In this document: positions 53,600 to 62,265 of the stretch, piece after piece
How the letters are laid out: each line of letters starts with the position of its first letter
Position numbering within the stretch: the first letter of the stretch is position 1
Assembly: GCF_004801405.1 (NCBI RefSeq)
Contig: NZ_SSOB01000013.1
Span: forward strand, 62,001-126,000
Direction: 5' to 3'
DNA: 64,000 nucleotides
Source of the DNA: Cohnella fermenti
GTDB lineage: Bacteria; Bacillota; Bacilli; Paenibacillales; Paenibacillaceae
Position numbers and translations under genes: made by a program
The notes under the pieces: generated by a model
Told to the model about the DNA's origin: nothing
The model's input: the letters and a program-made list of their open reading frames with translations, nothing else
Database searches by the model: none

Positions 53600-53762
53600 A
53601 TTCATGCTCCTTATTTATCAGATGGCGATAAAATTATACCCTAGCAAAAGGAAAACAAGCAAGCTTGCCCCCGCGTTCATCCGAAGTGTCCGAACGGCAA
53701 AACGGCGACGCCAAGGATTGTCTCCCCGACGCCGCCTTCGCCTTCGCCTTCGCCTTCAATCG

Positions 53763-53990
53763 CTAGGACAAGACCAGCTTGCTCTCCGATGCCGACTTGA
53801 TCTCCGCGACAGCCTCGTCCAGCCTCGATACCGGGGCCACCGAGCAGCGCTTGCACACCTTGATCGACTTGCCGTCCGACTTCGTGCGCGGATAGAGCAG
53901 CTTGATGCGGGTCGCCTTGCACACCGGGCATGTCCCCCGCCCGTGAGAGGGCACATTCCAGATCGCCCTGCCGCGCTTCGACTTCGCCAT
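53763..53990 (-). CDS. small zinc-ribbon protein
   Basis: 75 residues; ATG 53990 with AGAAGGTGA upstream. Two CxxC pairs, GTCPVCKATRI and KVCKRCSVAP, frame a basic loop (KLLYPRTKSDGKSIK), typical of a zinc ribbon that contacts nucleic acid. Very basic N-terminus. Family not recognised. Downstream (53738-53760) are four GCCTTC/TCGCCT hexamer repeats. Confidence 0.75.
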   Translation of the reverse strand: MAKSKRGRAIWNVPSHGRGTCPVCKATRIKLLYPRTKSDGKSIKVCKRCSVAPVSRLDEAVAEIKSASESKLVLS

Positions 53991-54042
53991 GAGCTCACCT
54001 TCTCATTCGATAGGATGAGTCCATTGTAGCGCTCCTTCGGCG

Positions 54043-54687
54043 TCACATGCTGTCGGTCTGCGGAGGCGAACCGTGTCTATTCCCCACAAATTCCAGGAGC
54101 CGGCTCAGCCGCTCCCCGTCAAGCTCATCTGCGTTGTCCCAATACAGCACGGAATCGTCCGGCAGCTTCCACTTGATCTGCCGAACGGCGAGCGAACGGC
54201 TGAAGCTGTCCCAATTCCTCAGCTTCCACTCGTCCGCCGCCAGCCCCCGGCCTTCGATCCGGCGCCGATACAGCTCCAGGTCGTGCAAGATGACATAGAT
54301 CGCCTTGACCTCGACCTCGCTCCTCCGTTCCCCGAGGCGGCTCAGCTCGGCTTCCAGCCACTCTGCGCTCTCGGTCTCCTTCGTGAACGGGCCGACGACG
54401 ATCGCATCGAGGCCGAGCTCAAGCTGATCGAGCGCCGCGTTCATCGTCATCCGGTAGCCCAAGTCCCGGCACAGCTTCTTGTATTCGTCGGAGTCCCGGT
54501 CCTCGGGATCGAGCCCCGCCAGCGTCATAATCCGCTCCGACGCCGGCCTTGCGAACATATCCATATCGAGCAGCGCCGCCCTTAGCCGCTTCGCCAGCTC
54601 CTTCGCGATCGTCGTCTTCCCCGCTCCGGCCGGGCCGACGACAAAGATCAGTCGTCCTCTCAATCCCTTTAATCCCTTCAATCCCAT
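54043..54687 (-). CDS. P-loop NTPase, kinase-like
   Basis: 214 residues. Walker A FVVGPAGAGKTTIAKELA at ~15-32, then LLDMDMFARPASERIM, GLDAIVVGPFTKETE and AIYVILHDLELYRRRIEGRG, as in zeta-toxin or AAA_33-type small-molecule kinases. Start ATG 54687 overlaps the end of the carboxypeptidase gene by 10 bp, so the two are coupled. No antitoxin gene visible. Substrate unknown. Confidence 0.8.
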   Translation of the reverse strand: MGLKGLKGLRGRLIFVVGPAGAGKTTIAKELAKRLRAALLDMDMFARPASERIMTLAGLDPEDRDSDEYKKLCRDLGYRMTMNAALDQLELGLDAIVVGPFTKETESAEWLEAELSRLGERRSEVEVKAIYVILHDLELYRRRIEGRGLAADEWKLRNWDSFSRSLAVRQIKWKLPDDSVLYWDNADELDGERLSRLLEFVGNRHGSPPQTDSM

Positions 54688-55925
54688 CGATCCTCCCGAT
54701 ATCCGCCGTACCCGCCGCTCTGACGGCGGCGTCTGACTCTGCGCTTGCGTATCCAGCCCGCCGTCATAAGAAGGCCGACGGAAGCCGCCACGAGGCCGGA
54801 TACCTCGCCGCCCCTCCCGCTCTCCTTCATGCTGGCCGTCGCCTCCGCTTCTCCCGCGGGCACCGCGACCTGCTCCGGATCGGCCTTCTCCGAGCGGCTC
54901 GCCTCAACCAGGCGGCCGGCCACCTGCCCGCCGTACGGCGATTCGATCAGCACTTCGCCGCTTGCGTTCACTTCGAAGGCGGGGTCCGACCCGCTGGGCA
55001 CAAGCGCGGCAACCGCCCGCTCCGCCTTCCACTCGACGATCGCTTCGTCGTCTTCGCGCACGAACGTCTCCCCCGTCTGGAGGAATGTCTTGGAATAGAA
55101 CGCCCCGAAGCCGTAATCGAGCAGCTTCGTCGTATCCGCGTAGGCTTGCTTGCTGCCCGAAGCTTTGAGCACGACGGCGATCAGATCGACGCCGTCTCTT
55201 GTCGCCGACGTCACGAGCGTATTGCCCGCGGCGGTCGTATAGCCGTTCTTCACTCCGGTCGCCCCTTCGTAATCCCAGAGCATCCGGTTGTGGTTGATCA
55301 GCTCGGTCTGCCACTCCTCGCCGTTCCACGGCAGCGTCTGCGTCGAGACGACCTTGCGGAACGTCTCATTGCCCATCGCGTAGCGGGCGATCAGCGCCAT
55401 ATCCTCGGCGGTCGTCACCATATTCGGATCGGGCAAGCCGGACGGGTTCGTGAACGTCGTATGCCGCACGCCGACCTGCTCCCGCACGAACCGGTTCATT
55501 CGCTCGGCGAACGCGTCCTTGCTGCCGTCCAGATGCTCCGCGATGGCCGTTGCGGCATCGTTGCCGGAGTTGACCATCAGGCCGTAAACGAGCTTCTCGA
55601 GCGTCACCTGCTCCCCTTCGGCCAGGTACACGCGCGTCCCCTCCTCATAACGAGCCTCCTTGGAGACGGTAACGATGTCGGTTAACGTTCCTTCCTCGAT
55701 CGCGATGATTGCGGTTACAATTTTGGCAATGCTTGCCGGGAACATCGAGACTTCGGGGTTCTTCCCGTACAGGACAACGCCCGAGTCGGCATCGATCAGA
55801 ATCGCAGACTCCGAGTCGATCGGCAGCGCAGTAAGCTCCGCTTCTTCGGCGAAGCCGGTCGGAACCCGGATAAGAGCCAAGCCAATTCCCAATGAGAGTA
55901 TACAGAGCATTCCGCGACGTGCCAT
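54678..55925 (-). CDS. D-alanyl-D-alanine carboxypeptidase (DacF/DacB-like)
   Basis: 415 residues, low-molecular-weight penicillin-binding protein. Signal peptide at ~1-26; catalytic SxxK as MFPASIAKIVTAI; SxN as VNSGNDAA; third box reads GVKNGYT, i.e. K-N-G rather than K-T-G. A C-terminal hydrophobic segment (GLVAASVGLLMTAGWIRKRR) anchors it. Trims peptidoglycan stem peptides in vegetative wall or cortex. Confidence 0.92.
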   Translation of the reverse strand: MARRGMLCILSLGIGLALIRVPTGFAEEAELTALPIDSESAILIDADSGVVLYGKNPEVSMFPASIAKIVTAIIAIEEGTLTDIVTVSKEARYEEGTRVYLAEGEQVTLEKLVYGLMVNSGNDAATAIAEHLDGSKDAFAERMNRFVREQVGVRHTTFTNPSGLPDPNMVTTAEDMALIARYAMGNETFRKVVSTQTLPWNGEEWQTELINHNRMLWDYEGATGVKNGYTTAAGNTLVTSATRDGVDLIAVVLKASGSKQAYADTTKLLDYGFGAFYSKTFLQTGETFVREDDEAIVEWKAERAVAALVPSGSDPAFEVNASGEVLIESPYGGQVAGRLVEASRSEKADPEQVAVPAGEAEATASMKESGRGGEVSGLVAASVGLLMTAGWIRKRRVRRRRQSGGYGGYREDRWD

Positions 55926-56080
55926 GGTCCACCGCCTATGTGATTGATCGGTTGGGAAGATTGTTGTATTGTTGTTCGGAATGGTTTTATAGCGTCTTAT
56001 TTCGTATTATAGTATAAAAGGTCGGGGTACGAACGAAAATGACCTATAAAAAATGATAGAAAGCGCGGGAACTCGATCTT

Positions 56081-56344
56081 ATGCAACCATTCTTGAACCG
56101 TTGGCAAGTCCGCAGAGAACAGGGCAAGCAGAAATTCGTCCTTCGGTACGGCTTCCTGGCGATCGGCGTATCGGCCGTCGTCCTCTTCTCGATCTTCGAT
56201 GTCGTCTTCAACGGCAACATCTCCTTCACTTATCTGCTCGGAAGGCTTGTCATGTTCCCTTCGGTAGGGGCCATCGTCGCCGGCCTGCTGTGGGAGCGGA
56301 ACGAGAAGAAGTACGCGAAGCTGCTGACCGATTCGCAAAAATAA
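56081..56344 (+). CDS. small membrane protein, two transmembrane segments
   Basis: 87 residues. Basic N-terminus (RWQVRREQGKQKF), then FLAIGVSAVVLFSIFDVVF and LVMFPSVGAIVAGLLWERNEKKY. The ribosome site is weak (GGGAAC). Followed by a perfect 11-bp hairpin (CCGCCCGAGCT/AGCTCGGGCGG, 56346-56371) lacking a T-run. Family not recognised. Confidence 0.65.
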   Translation: MQPFLNRWQVRREQGKQKFVLRYGFLAIGVSAVVLFSIFDVVFNGNISFTYLLGRLVMFPSVGAIVAGLLWERNEKKYAKLLTDSQK

Positions 56345-56419
56345 CCGCCCGAGCTGTGGAGCTCGGGCGGCGGCTGCCGGCATTGGCGCAATTATTGAGG
56401 ATGGAGAGGGGGCGGCGGC

Positions 56420-56722
56420 TTGGCATTCGGTATCAAACGTGCGGAATTGGCCGAATGGAAGAGACGGGTCGAAGACGGCGAGATCGCTTATTTGACTCAC
56501 TTCTGGTTGGACCCTCGCTGGCCCGGCATTACGACCGTCACGAAGGTCGGCTGCTCCGATCGGAACCGCTTGGCGGAGTGGTGCATAGCCAACGGCTTGT
56601 CTCCTCGTTACATCCATGACCGCGACGAATACCCTCACTTCGATCTCATCGGTCCGAAGCAGCGGGAGATTCTTCTGCGGGCCGGACTGGAGGATCAGCT
56701 TGCCCGATTCCGCCTGCTCTGA
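56420..56722 (+). CDS. conserved hypothetical protein (YneQ-like)
   Basis: 100 residues from TTG 56420 with GGAGAGGGGG upstream. Begins MAFGIKRAELAEWKRRVEDGEIAYLTHFWLDPRWPGITTVTKVGCSD; I recall a similar opening in Bacillus YneQ. Trp/His-rich with conserved HFDLIGPKQREIL. No motif of known function. Converges on the polysaccharide deacetylase gene with only 11 bp between. Confidence 0.72.
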   Translation: MAFGIKRAELAEWKRRVEDGEIAYLTHFWLDPRWPGITTVTKVGCSDRNRLAEWCIANGLSPRYIHDRDEYPHFDLIGPKQREILLRAGLEDQLARFRLL

Positions 56723-56733
56723 TTCCTCCTGCT

Positions 56734-57486
56734 CTAATGGGGATTCCCCAGCCGAACGGGGTTGGACTTGCCGTGTCTCATCAGCTCGGAGACCGTGACC
56801 ATCCGATACCCCCTTCGGCTCAGCTCCGGCAGAATCTGCTCGAGCGCCTCGACCGTCTGCGTCGAGCCTTCCACGTGATCGTGCATGAGCACGATGTCTC
56901 CGTTCCGGGCGTTCGTCAGCACCTTGCGAACAATTCGGCCGACTCCCGGCGCAACCCAATCCCTCGTGTCCTGATGCCAGGACCAGAGGATTACCGTGTA
57001 CCCTCTCTCCTTCGCCATTCGAATGACCGTCTCGTTGTAGAAGCCGCCCGGCGGCCGGAACCAGCGCGGCTGCTGGCCGGAGATCTCCGTCAGCTTCTCC
57101 CCCGTGCGATCCATCTCGCTCGCGATATCCTGCAGGCGATTGCGGCCGTTGAAGTACATGTGGGTGTACGTATGGTTCGCCACTTCATGGCCTTCCAGCG
57201 CTTCCCTCCTGACAATCTCGGGGAACCGCTCCGCCCTCCTGCCGACGACGAAGAAGGTGGCCTTCGCCTCGTACTTCGCCAGCAGATCGAGAATGCGTTC
57301 CGTCGTCTTCGGGTCCGGCCCGTCGTCGAACGTCAGGGCGATCAGCTTCTCATCCATCGGAACCTCCCAGACGATCTCGCCCCGGGATTCGTAGTGCTTC
57401 CTGGAATTTGTTTGCGGATACGGTGCGAAGCCGCTTGTCGCAAGCAGCGCGGACAGCGCCAGCAAGGCGATCCCTGTCGGTCTCAT
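56734..57486 (-). CDS. polysaccharide deacetylase (NodB domain)
   Basis: 250 residues. Hydrophobic signal segment (GIALLALSALLATSGFA), then a NodB carbohydrate-esterase domain: ALTFDDGPDPKTT (motif 1), HEVANHTYTHMYF (motif 2, H-x3-H), RWFRPPGGFYNETV (motif 3), WSWHQDTRDW (motif 4) and VLMHDHVE (motif 5), all intact. Probably de-N-acetylates peptidoglycan or another extracellular glycan. ATG 57486 (or GTG 57489) with AAGGGGG upstream. Confidence 0.93.
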   Translation of the reverse strand: MRPTGIALLALSALLATSGFAPYPQTNSRKHYESRGEIVWEVPMDEKLIALTFDDGPDPKTTERILDLLAKYEAKATFFVVGRRAERFPEIVRREALEGHEVANHTYTHMYFNGRNRLQDIASEMDRTGEKLTEISGQQPRWFRPPGGFYNETVIRMAKERGYTVILWSWHQDTRDWVAPGVGRIVRKVLTNARNGDIVLMHDHVEGSTQTVEALEQILPELSRRGYRMVTVSELMRHGKSNPVRLGNPH

Positions 57487-57515
57487 CACGTTCGTTCCCC
57501 CTTCGTTCATGCCCG

Positions 57516-58805
57516 TTAGTATGGGATGCGAACGTTCGATTTATGTCCCAGGTCCGGCTCCGTCCCCTTCGTCTCCTCTCCCCATAACCACACTGTAAGC
57601 GCCCCGACGACAATGGCAACAAAGAAGATGGAGAAAATCCCCCGCATCGACACATCCCTCGCCACCAGCTCGCCCACCAGGTAAGGACCGATCACTCCGC
57701 CGATGCGGCCGAACGATGCGGCCAAGCCGACTCCGGTGGAACGGATCGACGTCGGATAGTTCTCCGGCGTGTAGGCGTACATCGCTCCCCATGCCCCGAG
57801 ATTGAAGAACGACAGACAGATTCCCATAACCAGCAAGGCCGCTTCCGTCCGGGACAGGCCGAAGCCGAGCGCGCTAACCGCCGTCAGCAGCAGATACGCC
57901 ACAAGCACGAACTTGCGCCCGAGCTTCTCGATGAAGTAGGCCGCGGTGAAGTAGCCAGGCAGTTGCGCCAGCGTAATAATCAGCACGTATTCGAAGCTTT
58001 TGACCAGATCGAAGCCCATTCGTCCCATAACCGTCGGAAGCCAGAGGAAGATGCCATAATAGGAAAATACGACCGTGAACCAGAGCACCCACAGAGTGAG
58101 CGTAGCACGGCGATGGCGAGGGGCCCAGACGGCGCGGATGCGATCCGACAGACTCGGCTTCGCCCGCTGCAGCGAGGCGAAACGAGGCGAGTCGCTGATC
58201 GTTCGCCGCAGGTACAGCGCGTAAACCGCCGGAATCGCCCCGATCAGGAACGCGATTCGCCACCCGTGCGCGGGAATGACGAAGTAGGAGATCAGCGCTG
58301 ATGCGATCCAGCCGACCGCCCAGAAGCTCTCCAGCAGGACGACATATCGCCCGCGGTCCGCCGCCGGCACGGATTCGGAGACGAGCGTCGACGCGACCGG
58401 AAGCTCGCCTCCGAGGCCGAAGCCGGCGACGAACCGCAGCAGGCACAGCACCGCGAAGCCGGAAGCGAGCGCGGACAAGCCGCTGGCAGCGGAGAAGATC
58501 AGCAGCGTCCACAGCAGCACCGCCTTGCGTCCGTAGCGATCCGCAAGCGCCCCCGCCACGGCGGCCCCGGCCGCCATCCCGATCGAATTGGTCGCCGTGA
58601 GCCAGCCGACCTCGCGCGCGCTCAAGTTCCAATCGACGACAAGCGCCGCAACGATAAAGCTGACCATCCCGACGTCCATTGCGTCGAACAGCCAACTGAT
58701 GCCCGCGCTGAGCAGCAGCTTGCGCTTCCGTCGTCCGGTTACGTATAGAGCCTGCTCCTCGGAAGACCCGGTTCCGTTCGCGTTGCCGTTCGCGGCAGTC
58801 GTCAT
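57516..58805 (-). CDS. MFS transporter (NiaP/aromatic acid:H+ symporter-like)
   Basis: 429 residues, twelve transmembrane segments. MFS motif A between TM2 and TM3 reads GALADRYGRKAVLL; the N-terminal WLFDAMDVGMVSFIVAAL and the PENYPTSIRSTGVGLAASFGRIGGVIGPYL block are typical of the sugar-porter/AAHS branch that includes the niacin transporter NiaP. ATG 58805 with AGGAAGGG upstream. Substrate not proven. Confidence 0.87.
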   Translation of the reverse strand: MTTAANGNANGTGSSEEQALYVTGRRKRKLLLSAGISWLFDAMDVGMVSFIVAALVVDWNLSAREVGWLTATNSIGMAAGAAVAGALADRYGRKAVLLWTLLIFSAASGLSALASGFAVLCLLRFVAGFGLGGELPVASTLVSESVPAADRGRYVVLLESFWAVGWIASALISYFVIPAHGWRIAFLIGAIPAVYALYLRRTISDSPRFASLQRAKPSLSDRIRAVWAPRHRRATLTLWVLWFTVVFSYYGIFLWLPTVMGRMGFDLVKSFEYVLIITLAQLPGYFTAAYFIEKLGRKFVLVAYLLLTAVSALGFGLSRTEAALLVMGICLSFFNLGAWGAMYAYTPENYPTSIRSTGVGLAASFGRIGGVIGPYLVGELVARDVSMRGIFSIFFVAIVVGALTVWLWGEETKGTEPDLGHKSNVRIPY

Positions 58806-59031
58806 GAGTAGTCCCTTCCTCTCGCTTCCTTCTGGGAAATAATATTCGCAACGGGAAGCGCCGTTATGACAGCCATTTGACAAAACAGCCAAAGTTGCTT
58901 TATTCTATAAAGTGTTGTTTTTTGCGAGATTGCGGGTCCTTCATACACGATTTATAGGCGGTAGAGAGGACAACTTCTCTGCCGCTTCGCTTATTCTTGA
59001 ACCATCTTCGATATAGAAAGGATCATATGCG

Positions 59032-59937
59032 ATGATCAATCAACCCCCATATCGAGTTCTGCTCTACTATAAGTATGTCAAGCTTCCGGACGCCGAGGCG
59101 TTCGCGAACGAGCACCGCGCCTACTGCCACGCGCTGGGCCTGAAGGGCCGCATTCTCGTTGCGGAAGAGGGAATCAACGGCACCGTCTCCGGCACCTATG
59201 AGCAGACGGAGCAATACATGCTGGACATGAGGGCCAACCCGCTCTTCGACGGCATCGTCTTCAAGATCGACGAAGCGGAGGGCCACGCGTTCAAGAAGAT
59301 GTTCGTGCGGCTGAAGCCGGAGCTTGTGACGCTTCGTTACGAGAAGCCGCTCGACCCTACGGTGTACAGCGGCAAGCGCCTGTCCCCGAAGGAGTTCCAC
59401 GAGTACCTGCAGCGCGACGACGTCATTGTCCTCGACGGCCGCAACGATTACGAGTGGGACCTCGGCCACTTCCGCGGCGCGATTCGGCCGAGCGTCGAAT
59501 CGTTTAAGGAATTCCCGGAGTGGGTGCGCAAGAACATGGGCGAGCACAAGGACAAGAAGGTGCTCACCTACTGCACCGGCGGCATCCGCTGCGAGAAGCT
59601 GACCGGCGTGCTGATGAACGAAGGCTTCGAGGACGTCTACCAGCTCGAAGGCGGCATCGTCACCTACGGCAAGGACGAAGAAGTGAAGGGCCGTCTGTTC
59701 GACGGCAAGTGCTACGTCTTCGACGAGCGCATCTCCGTGCCGATCAACCACACGGACGAAGACATCGTCGTCGGCCGCTGCCACCACTGCGGCGAACCGG
59801 CGGACACGTACGTCAACTGCACGGACGACACGTGCCACCTGCAGCACATCGTCTGCCCGGACTGCCTGGAAGAGAAGCACGGCTACTGCTCCGCCGAGTG
59901 CGAAGAGCACGACCGCGAGCTCGCCTCCGCCCGCTAA
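59032..59937 (+). CDS. trhO: tRNA uridine(34) hydroxylase, rhodanese family
   Basis: 301 residues. UPF0176/TrhO architecture: N-terminal acylphosphatase-like domain (RILVAEEGINGTVSG), rhodanese domain with active-site YCTGGIRCEK near 181, and a C-terminal Cys-rich zinc part (CHHCGEPADTYVNC...CPDCLEEKHGYCSAEC). Makes 5-hydroxyuridine at tRNA position 34 in an oxygen-dependent manner. Stand-alone gene. Confidence 0.93.
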   Translation: MINQPPYRVLLYYKYVKLPDAEAFANEHRAYCHALGLKGRILVAEEGINGTVSGTYEQTEQYMLDMRANPLFDGIVFKIDEAEGHAFKKMFVRLKPELVTLRYEKPLDPTVYSGKRLSPKEFHEYLQRDDVIVLDGRNDYEWDLGHFRGAIRPSVESFKEFPEWVRKNMGEHKDKKVLTYCTGGIRCEKLTGVLMNEGFEDVYQLEGGIVTYGKDEEVKGRLFDGKCYVFDERISVPINHTDEDIVVGRCHHCGEPADTYVNCTDDTCHLQHIVCPDCLEEKHGYCSAECEEHDRELASAR

Positions 59938-60039
59938 GCTGCTGCCTGCCGCCGCGGCACCTGGATCTGCCGCGCTCGTGGCGATCCGTTCTTGTGGCAA
60001 TCCGCGCCCCGGCGTGGCTTCCGGACTCCGGATGGGCAC

Positions 60040-60217
60040 TGAATGCCGGTTTTTTAGGCATTCAGTTGCTCGTTCGGAGCTTCGGCAGCGTGAATGGCCA
60101 TTTTTTGAGCATTCAGGTGCTTCGGCGTGGCTCCCGGACCCTGAATGCTGATTTTTTGTGCATTCAACAGCTCGGGAGGAGTTGTTAGGGAGCTGAATGG
60201 TGATTTTTCAGGCATTC
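60040..60217 (+). repeat. Periodic palindrome array B, degenerate part (4 units)
   Basis: Palindromes TGAATGNNNATTTTTTNNGCATTCA at 60040-60066, 60091-60115, 60142-60166 and 60194-60217, spaced 51-52 bp, with T-tract cores on the plus strand and differing spacers. They start ~100 bp after trhO. Confidence 0.82.
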
Positions 60218-60298
60218 GTCTGCGAAGAGCAGACTATCCAGCAGAGTGGTCCCTCCACCAATCGTCTCCATGCCTCCAACTGTCCTCCGATACCGCCC

Positions 60299-60600
60299 CA
60301 AATGTCGGTTTTTCCGTCATTCGCATCGTCCCCCTGCTACTCTCACGCTCCAAATGTCGGTTTTTCCGTCATTCGCGCCGCCCCCCAGCTACTCCCGCGC
60401 CCCAAATGTCGGTTTTTCCGTCATTCGCGCCACCCTCCAGCTACTCCCGCGCCCCAAATGTCGGTTTTTCCGTCATTCGTACCGCTCACCAGCTACTCCC
60501 GCGCTCCAAATGTCGGTTTTCCCGTCATTCGCGCCACCCTCCAGCTACTCCCGTGCTCCAAATGTCGGTTTTCCCGTCATTCGCGTCGCTCCCCGGCACA
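60299..60600 (+). repeat. 52-bp tandem repeat, 6 copies (array B, uniform part)
   Basis: Six nearly identical units, each with palindrome AATGTCGGTTTTTCCGTCATT, at 60301, 60353, 60405, 60457, 60509 and 60561: an exact 52-bp period. Units four and five onward drop or change single T/C bases in the core. Spacers are near-identical (CGCGCC..CCAGCTACTCCCGCG). The phase continues that of the degenerate units upstream with one unit lacking a palindrome near 60258. Confidence 0.92.
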
Positions 60601-60673
60601 GTCCGGTTGCTCCCCTTCCCCGCATTAGCCTGCCAACGTGCCGGCCTGGCAACCGTCTGCTGGTTAACCGTCG

Positions 60674-61891
60674 TCAGCCGCGAAGGCGATGCAGCCAGTT
60701 GCCCATCCGCTCCAGCGCTTCGTTTAGTTGGTTCATCGAGGAGGCGTACGTGCAGCGAATGTGCCCTTCCCCGCCAGCGCCGAAGACGTCTCCCGGAACC
60801 GTAACGACGTTCGCTTCGGCGAGCAGCCGCTCCGCGAATTGCGCCGAAGTCATTCCCGTATGCGCGATCGACGGGAACGCATAGAACGCGCCGCGCGGCT
60901 CCAGGCAAGGCAGGCCGATCTGGCGCAGCCCCTCGACGAACAGCCTTCTGCGCCGGTCGTACGATGCGACCATCCGGTCCTTCTCTTCCCGGCCGATCCT
61001 CAGCGACTCGAGCGCGGCGATCTGGCCGAGAATGGGCGCGCACATGACCGTGTATTGGTGGATCTTCAGCATGGCGCCGATCAGTTCGCGATGGCCGCAA
61101 GCGTAGCCGACCCGCCAGCCCGTCATCGCGAACGCCTTGGAGAACCCGCTGACGAGCAGCGTCCGCTCCTTCATGCCCGGCAGCGAGGCGAAGCTGATCT
61201 TGGCCTCCTCCCCATACGTCAGCTCCGCATAGATCTCGTCGGCGATGACGATCAGGTCGTTCTCCCGGACGAAGCTCGCGACAGGCAGCCAATCCTCGGC
61301 CGTCATCGTCGCCCCGGTCGGGTTGTTCGGGTAGCACAGGATAAGCACCTTCGATCTGGGAGTAACCTTCGCCCGCAGCGCCTCGACCGTCAGCTTGAAG
61401 CCGCTCGCCGCCTCCGTATCGACCGGCACGACCTTCCCCATCCCGAGCGACGTGATCGGCGAATAGGAGATGTAGCACGGCACCGGCATCAGGATCTCGT
61501 CCCCCGGACAGATCAGCGTCCGCAGCGCCAAGTCGATCGCCTCGCTGCTTCCGACCGTCACGAGAATCTCGCTGTCCGGCTCGTAGTCGACCGAGAACTC
61601 CTCGCTCAAATAATCCGCGATCGCTTCCCGCAGCTCAGGCATGCCCGAGTTCGACGTATACGATGTCCTCCCCTGCTCCAGAGCGCGGATGCACGCCTCC
61701 CGCACCACCTCCGGCGTCGCAAAATCCGGCTCGCCGACTCCAAGCGAGATGACCTCCTTCTTGCCGTCCAGCAGATCGAAGAACTTGCGAATGCCGGACG
61801 GCGGAATGTCGCGCACAACCGGATTCATTCTGTCCCTCAGATTCGATTCTTGCAGCTCCAGGCTCAGGCTCGGATAAGTTACTTTGTTCAT
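60674..61891 (-). CDS. PLP-dependent class I/II aminotransferase, PatA/AraT-like
   Basis: 405 residues. Fold-type I aminotransferase: VISLGVGEPDFATPE, YTSNSGMPELREAIADYL, CYPNNPTGATMT, VIADEIYAELTYG, and Schiff-base lysine in LVSGFSKAFAMTGWRVGYA. Closest in character to Bacillus PatA-type enzymes, which act on aromatic amino acids or N-acetyl-diaminopimelate. Controlled by a T-box whose specifier I read as UUC (Phe), which favours an aromatic aminotransferase. Starts at ATG 61891. Confidence 0.92.
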   Translation of the reverse strand: MNKVTYPSLSLELQESNLRDRMNPVVRDIPPSGIRKFFDLLDGKKEVISLGVGEPDFATPEVVREACIRALEQGRTSYTSNSGMPELREAIADYLSEEFSVDYEPDSEILVTVGSSEAIDLALRTLICPGDEILMPVPCYISYSPITSLGMGKVVPVDTEAASGFKLTVEALRAKVTPRSKVLILCYPNNPTGATMTAEDWLPVASFVRENDLIVIADEIYAELTYGEEAKISFASLPGMKERTLLVSGFSKAFAMTGWRVGYACGHRELIGAMLKIHQYTVMCAPILGQIAALESLRIGREEKDRMVASYDRRRRLFVEGLRQIGLPCLEPRGAFYAFPSIAHTGMTSAQFAERLLAEANVVTVPGDVFGAGGEGHIRCTYASSMNQLNEALERMGNWLHRLRG

Positions 61892-61925
61892 CGCCAGTCT
61901 CCTCCTTAATCAACCCAAATAAAAC

Positions 61926-61957
61926 AAAAAAACCCGTCCCCAAAAAAGGGACGAGTC
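61926..61957 (-). terminator. T-box terminator
   Basis: ACTCGTCCC pairs with GGGGACGGGT on the minus strand, followed by TTTTTTTG. It is the terminator of the T-box leader, 35 bp before the aminotransferase start. Confidence 0.9.
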
Positions 61958-62190
61958 TGCACCCGTGTTACCACCCTAGTTCCGTCCGAATCCAAACAAG
62001 ACGGCGCTCCGCTCGCGTATCCATCAATACGCGTTCCCTTTAACGCTGGAATTGCGTCGGAACCTACTTGAATTCAGCCCGCTTCTCGGAGATGGCTTTC
62101 CGTTATCGCCTGAACGTCGGCTCTCACCTCGCCCGACTCTCTGGAGGAACAGCTCGATAACGTACTCTTTCTCGTCATAGAATTTATCAT
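61958..62190 (-). promoter_or_regulatory. T-box leader (tRNA-sensing riboswitch), specifier probably UUC (Phe)
   Basis: The minus strand carries the T-box sequence AGGGTGGTAACACGGG (~61976-61961), the antiterminator partner of the terminator stem, and a stem I region with GTCGGGCGAGGTGAGAG and CTGAATTCAAGTAGG. In the usual pattern GAA-codon-AAGTAGG, the specifier is TTC, i.e. Phe. Uncharged tRNA-Phe would then permit read-through into the aminotransferase. Confidence 0.85.
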
Positions 62191-62228
62191 TCGCTTATAA
62201 AATTAAAGCTGAAATTAAAATTAAAGCT

Positions 62229-62258
62229 ATTATAGCCGCGTTCCGTTCCAAGTTGCAA
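62229..62258 (-). promoter_or_regulatory. Promoter of the T-box transcript
   Basis: Minus strand TTGCAA (62258-62253), 18-bp spacer, TATAAT (62234-62229). The start would fall ~30 bp before stem I. It lies partly over the 3' flank of the HpaB gene. Confidence 0.6.
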
Positions 62259-62265
62259 GCCTTTT

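Noticed and set aside
60145..60884. Three overlapping plus-strand frames with NVGFSVIR/MSVFPSF repeats
   Set aside because: They translate the 52-bp tandem repeat in all three frames; no ribosome site; antisense to the aminotransferase at the right end.
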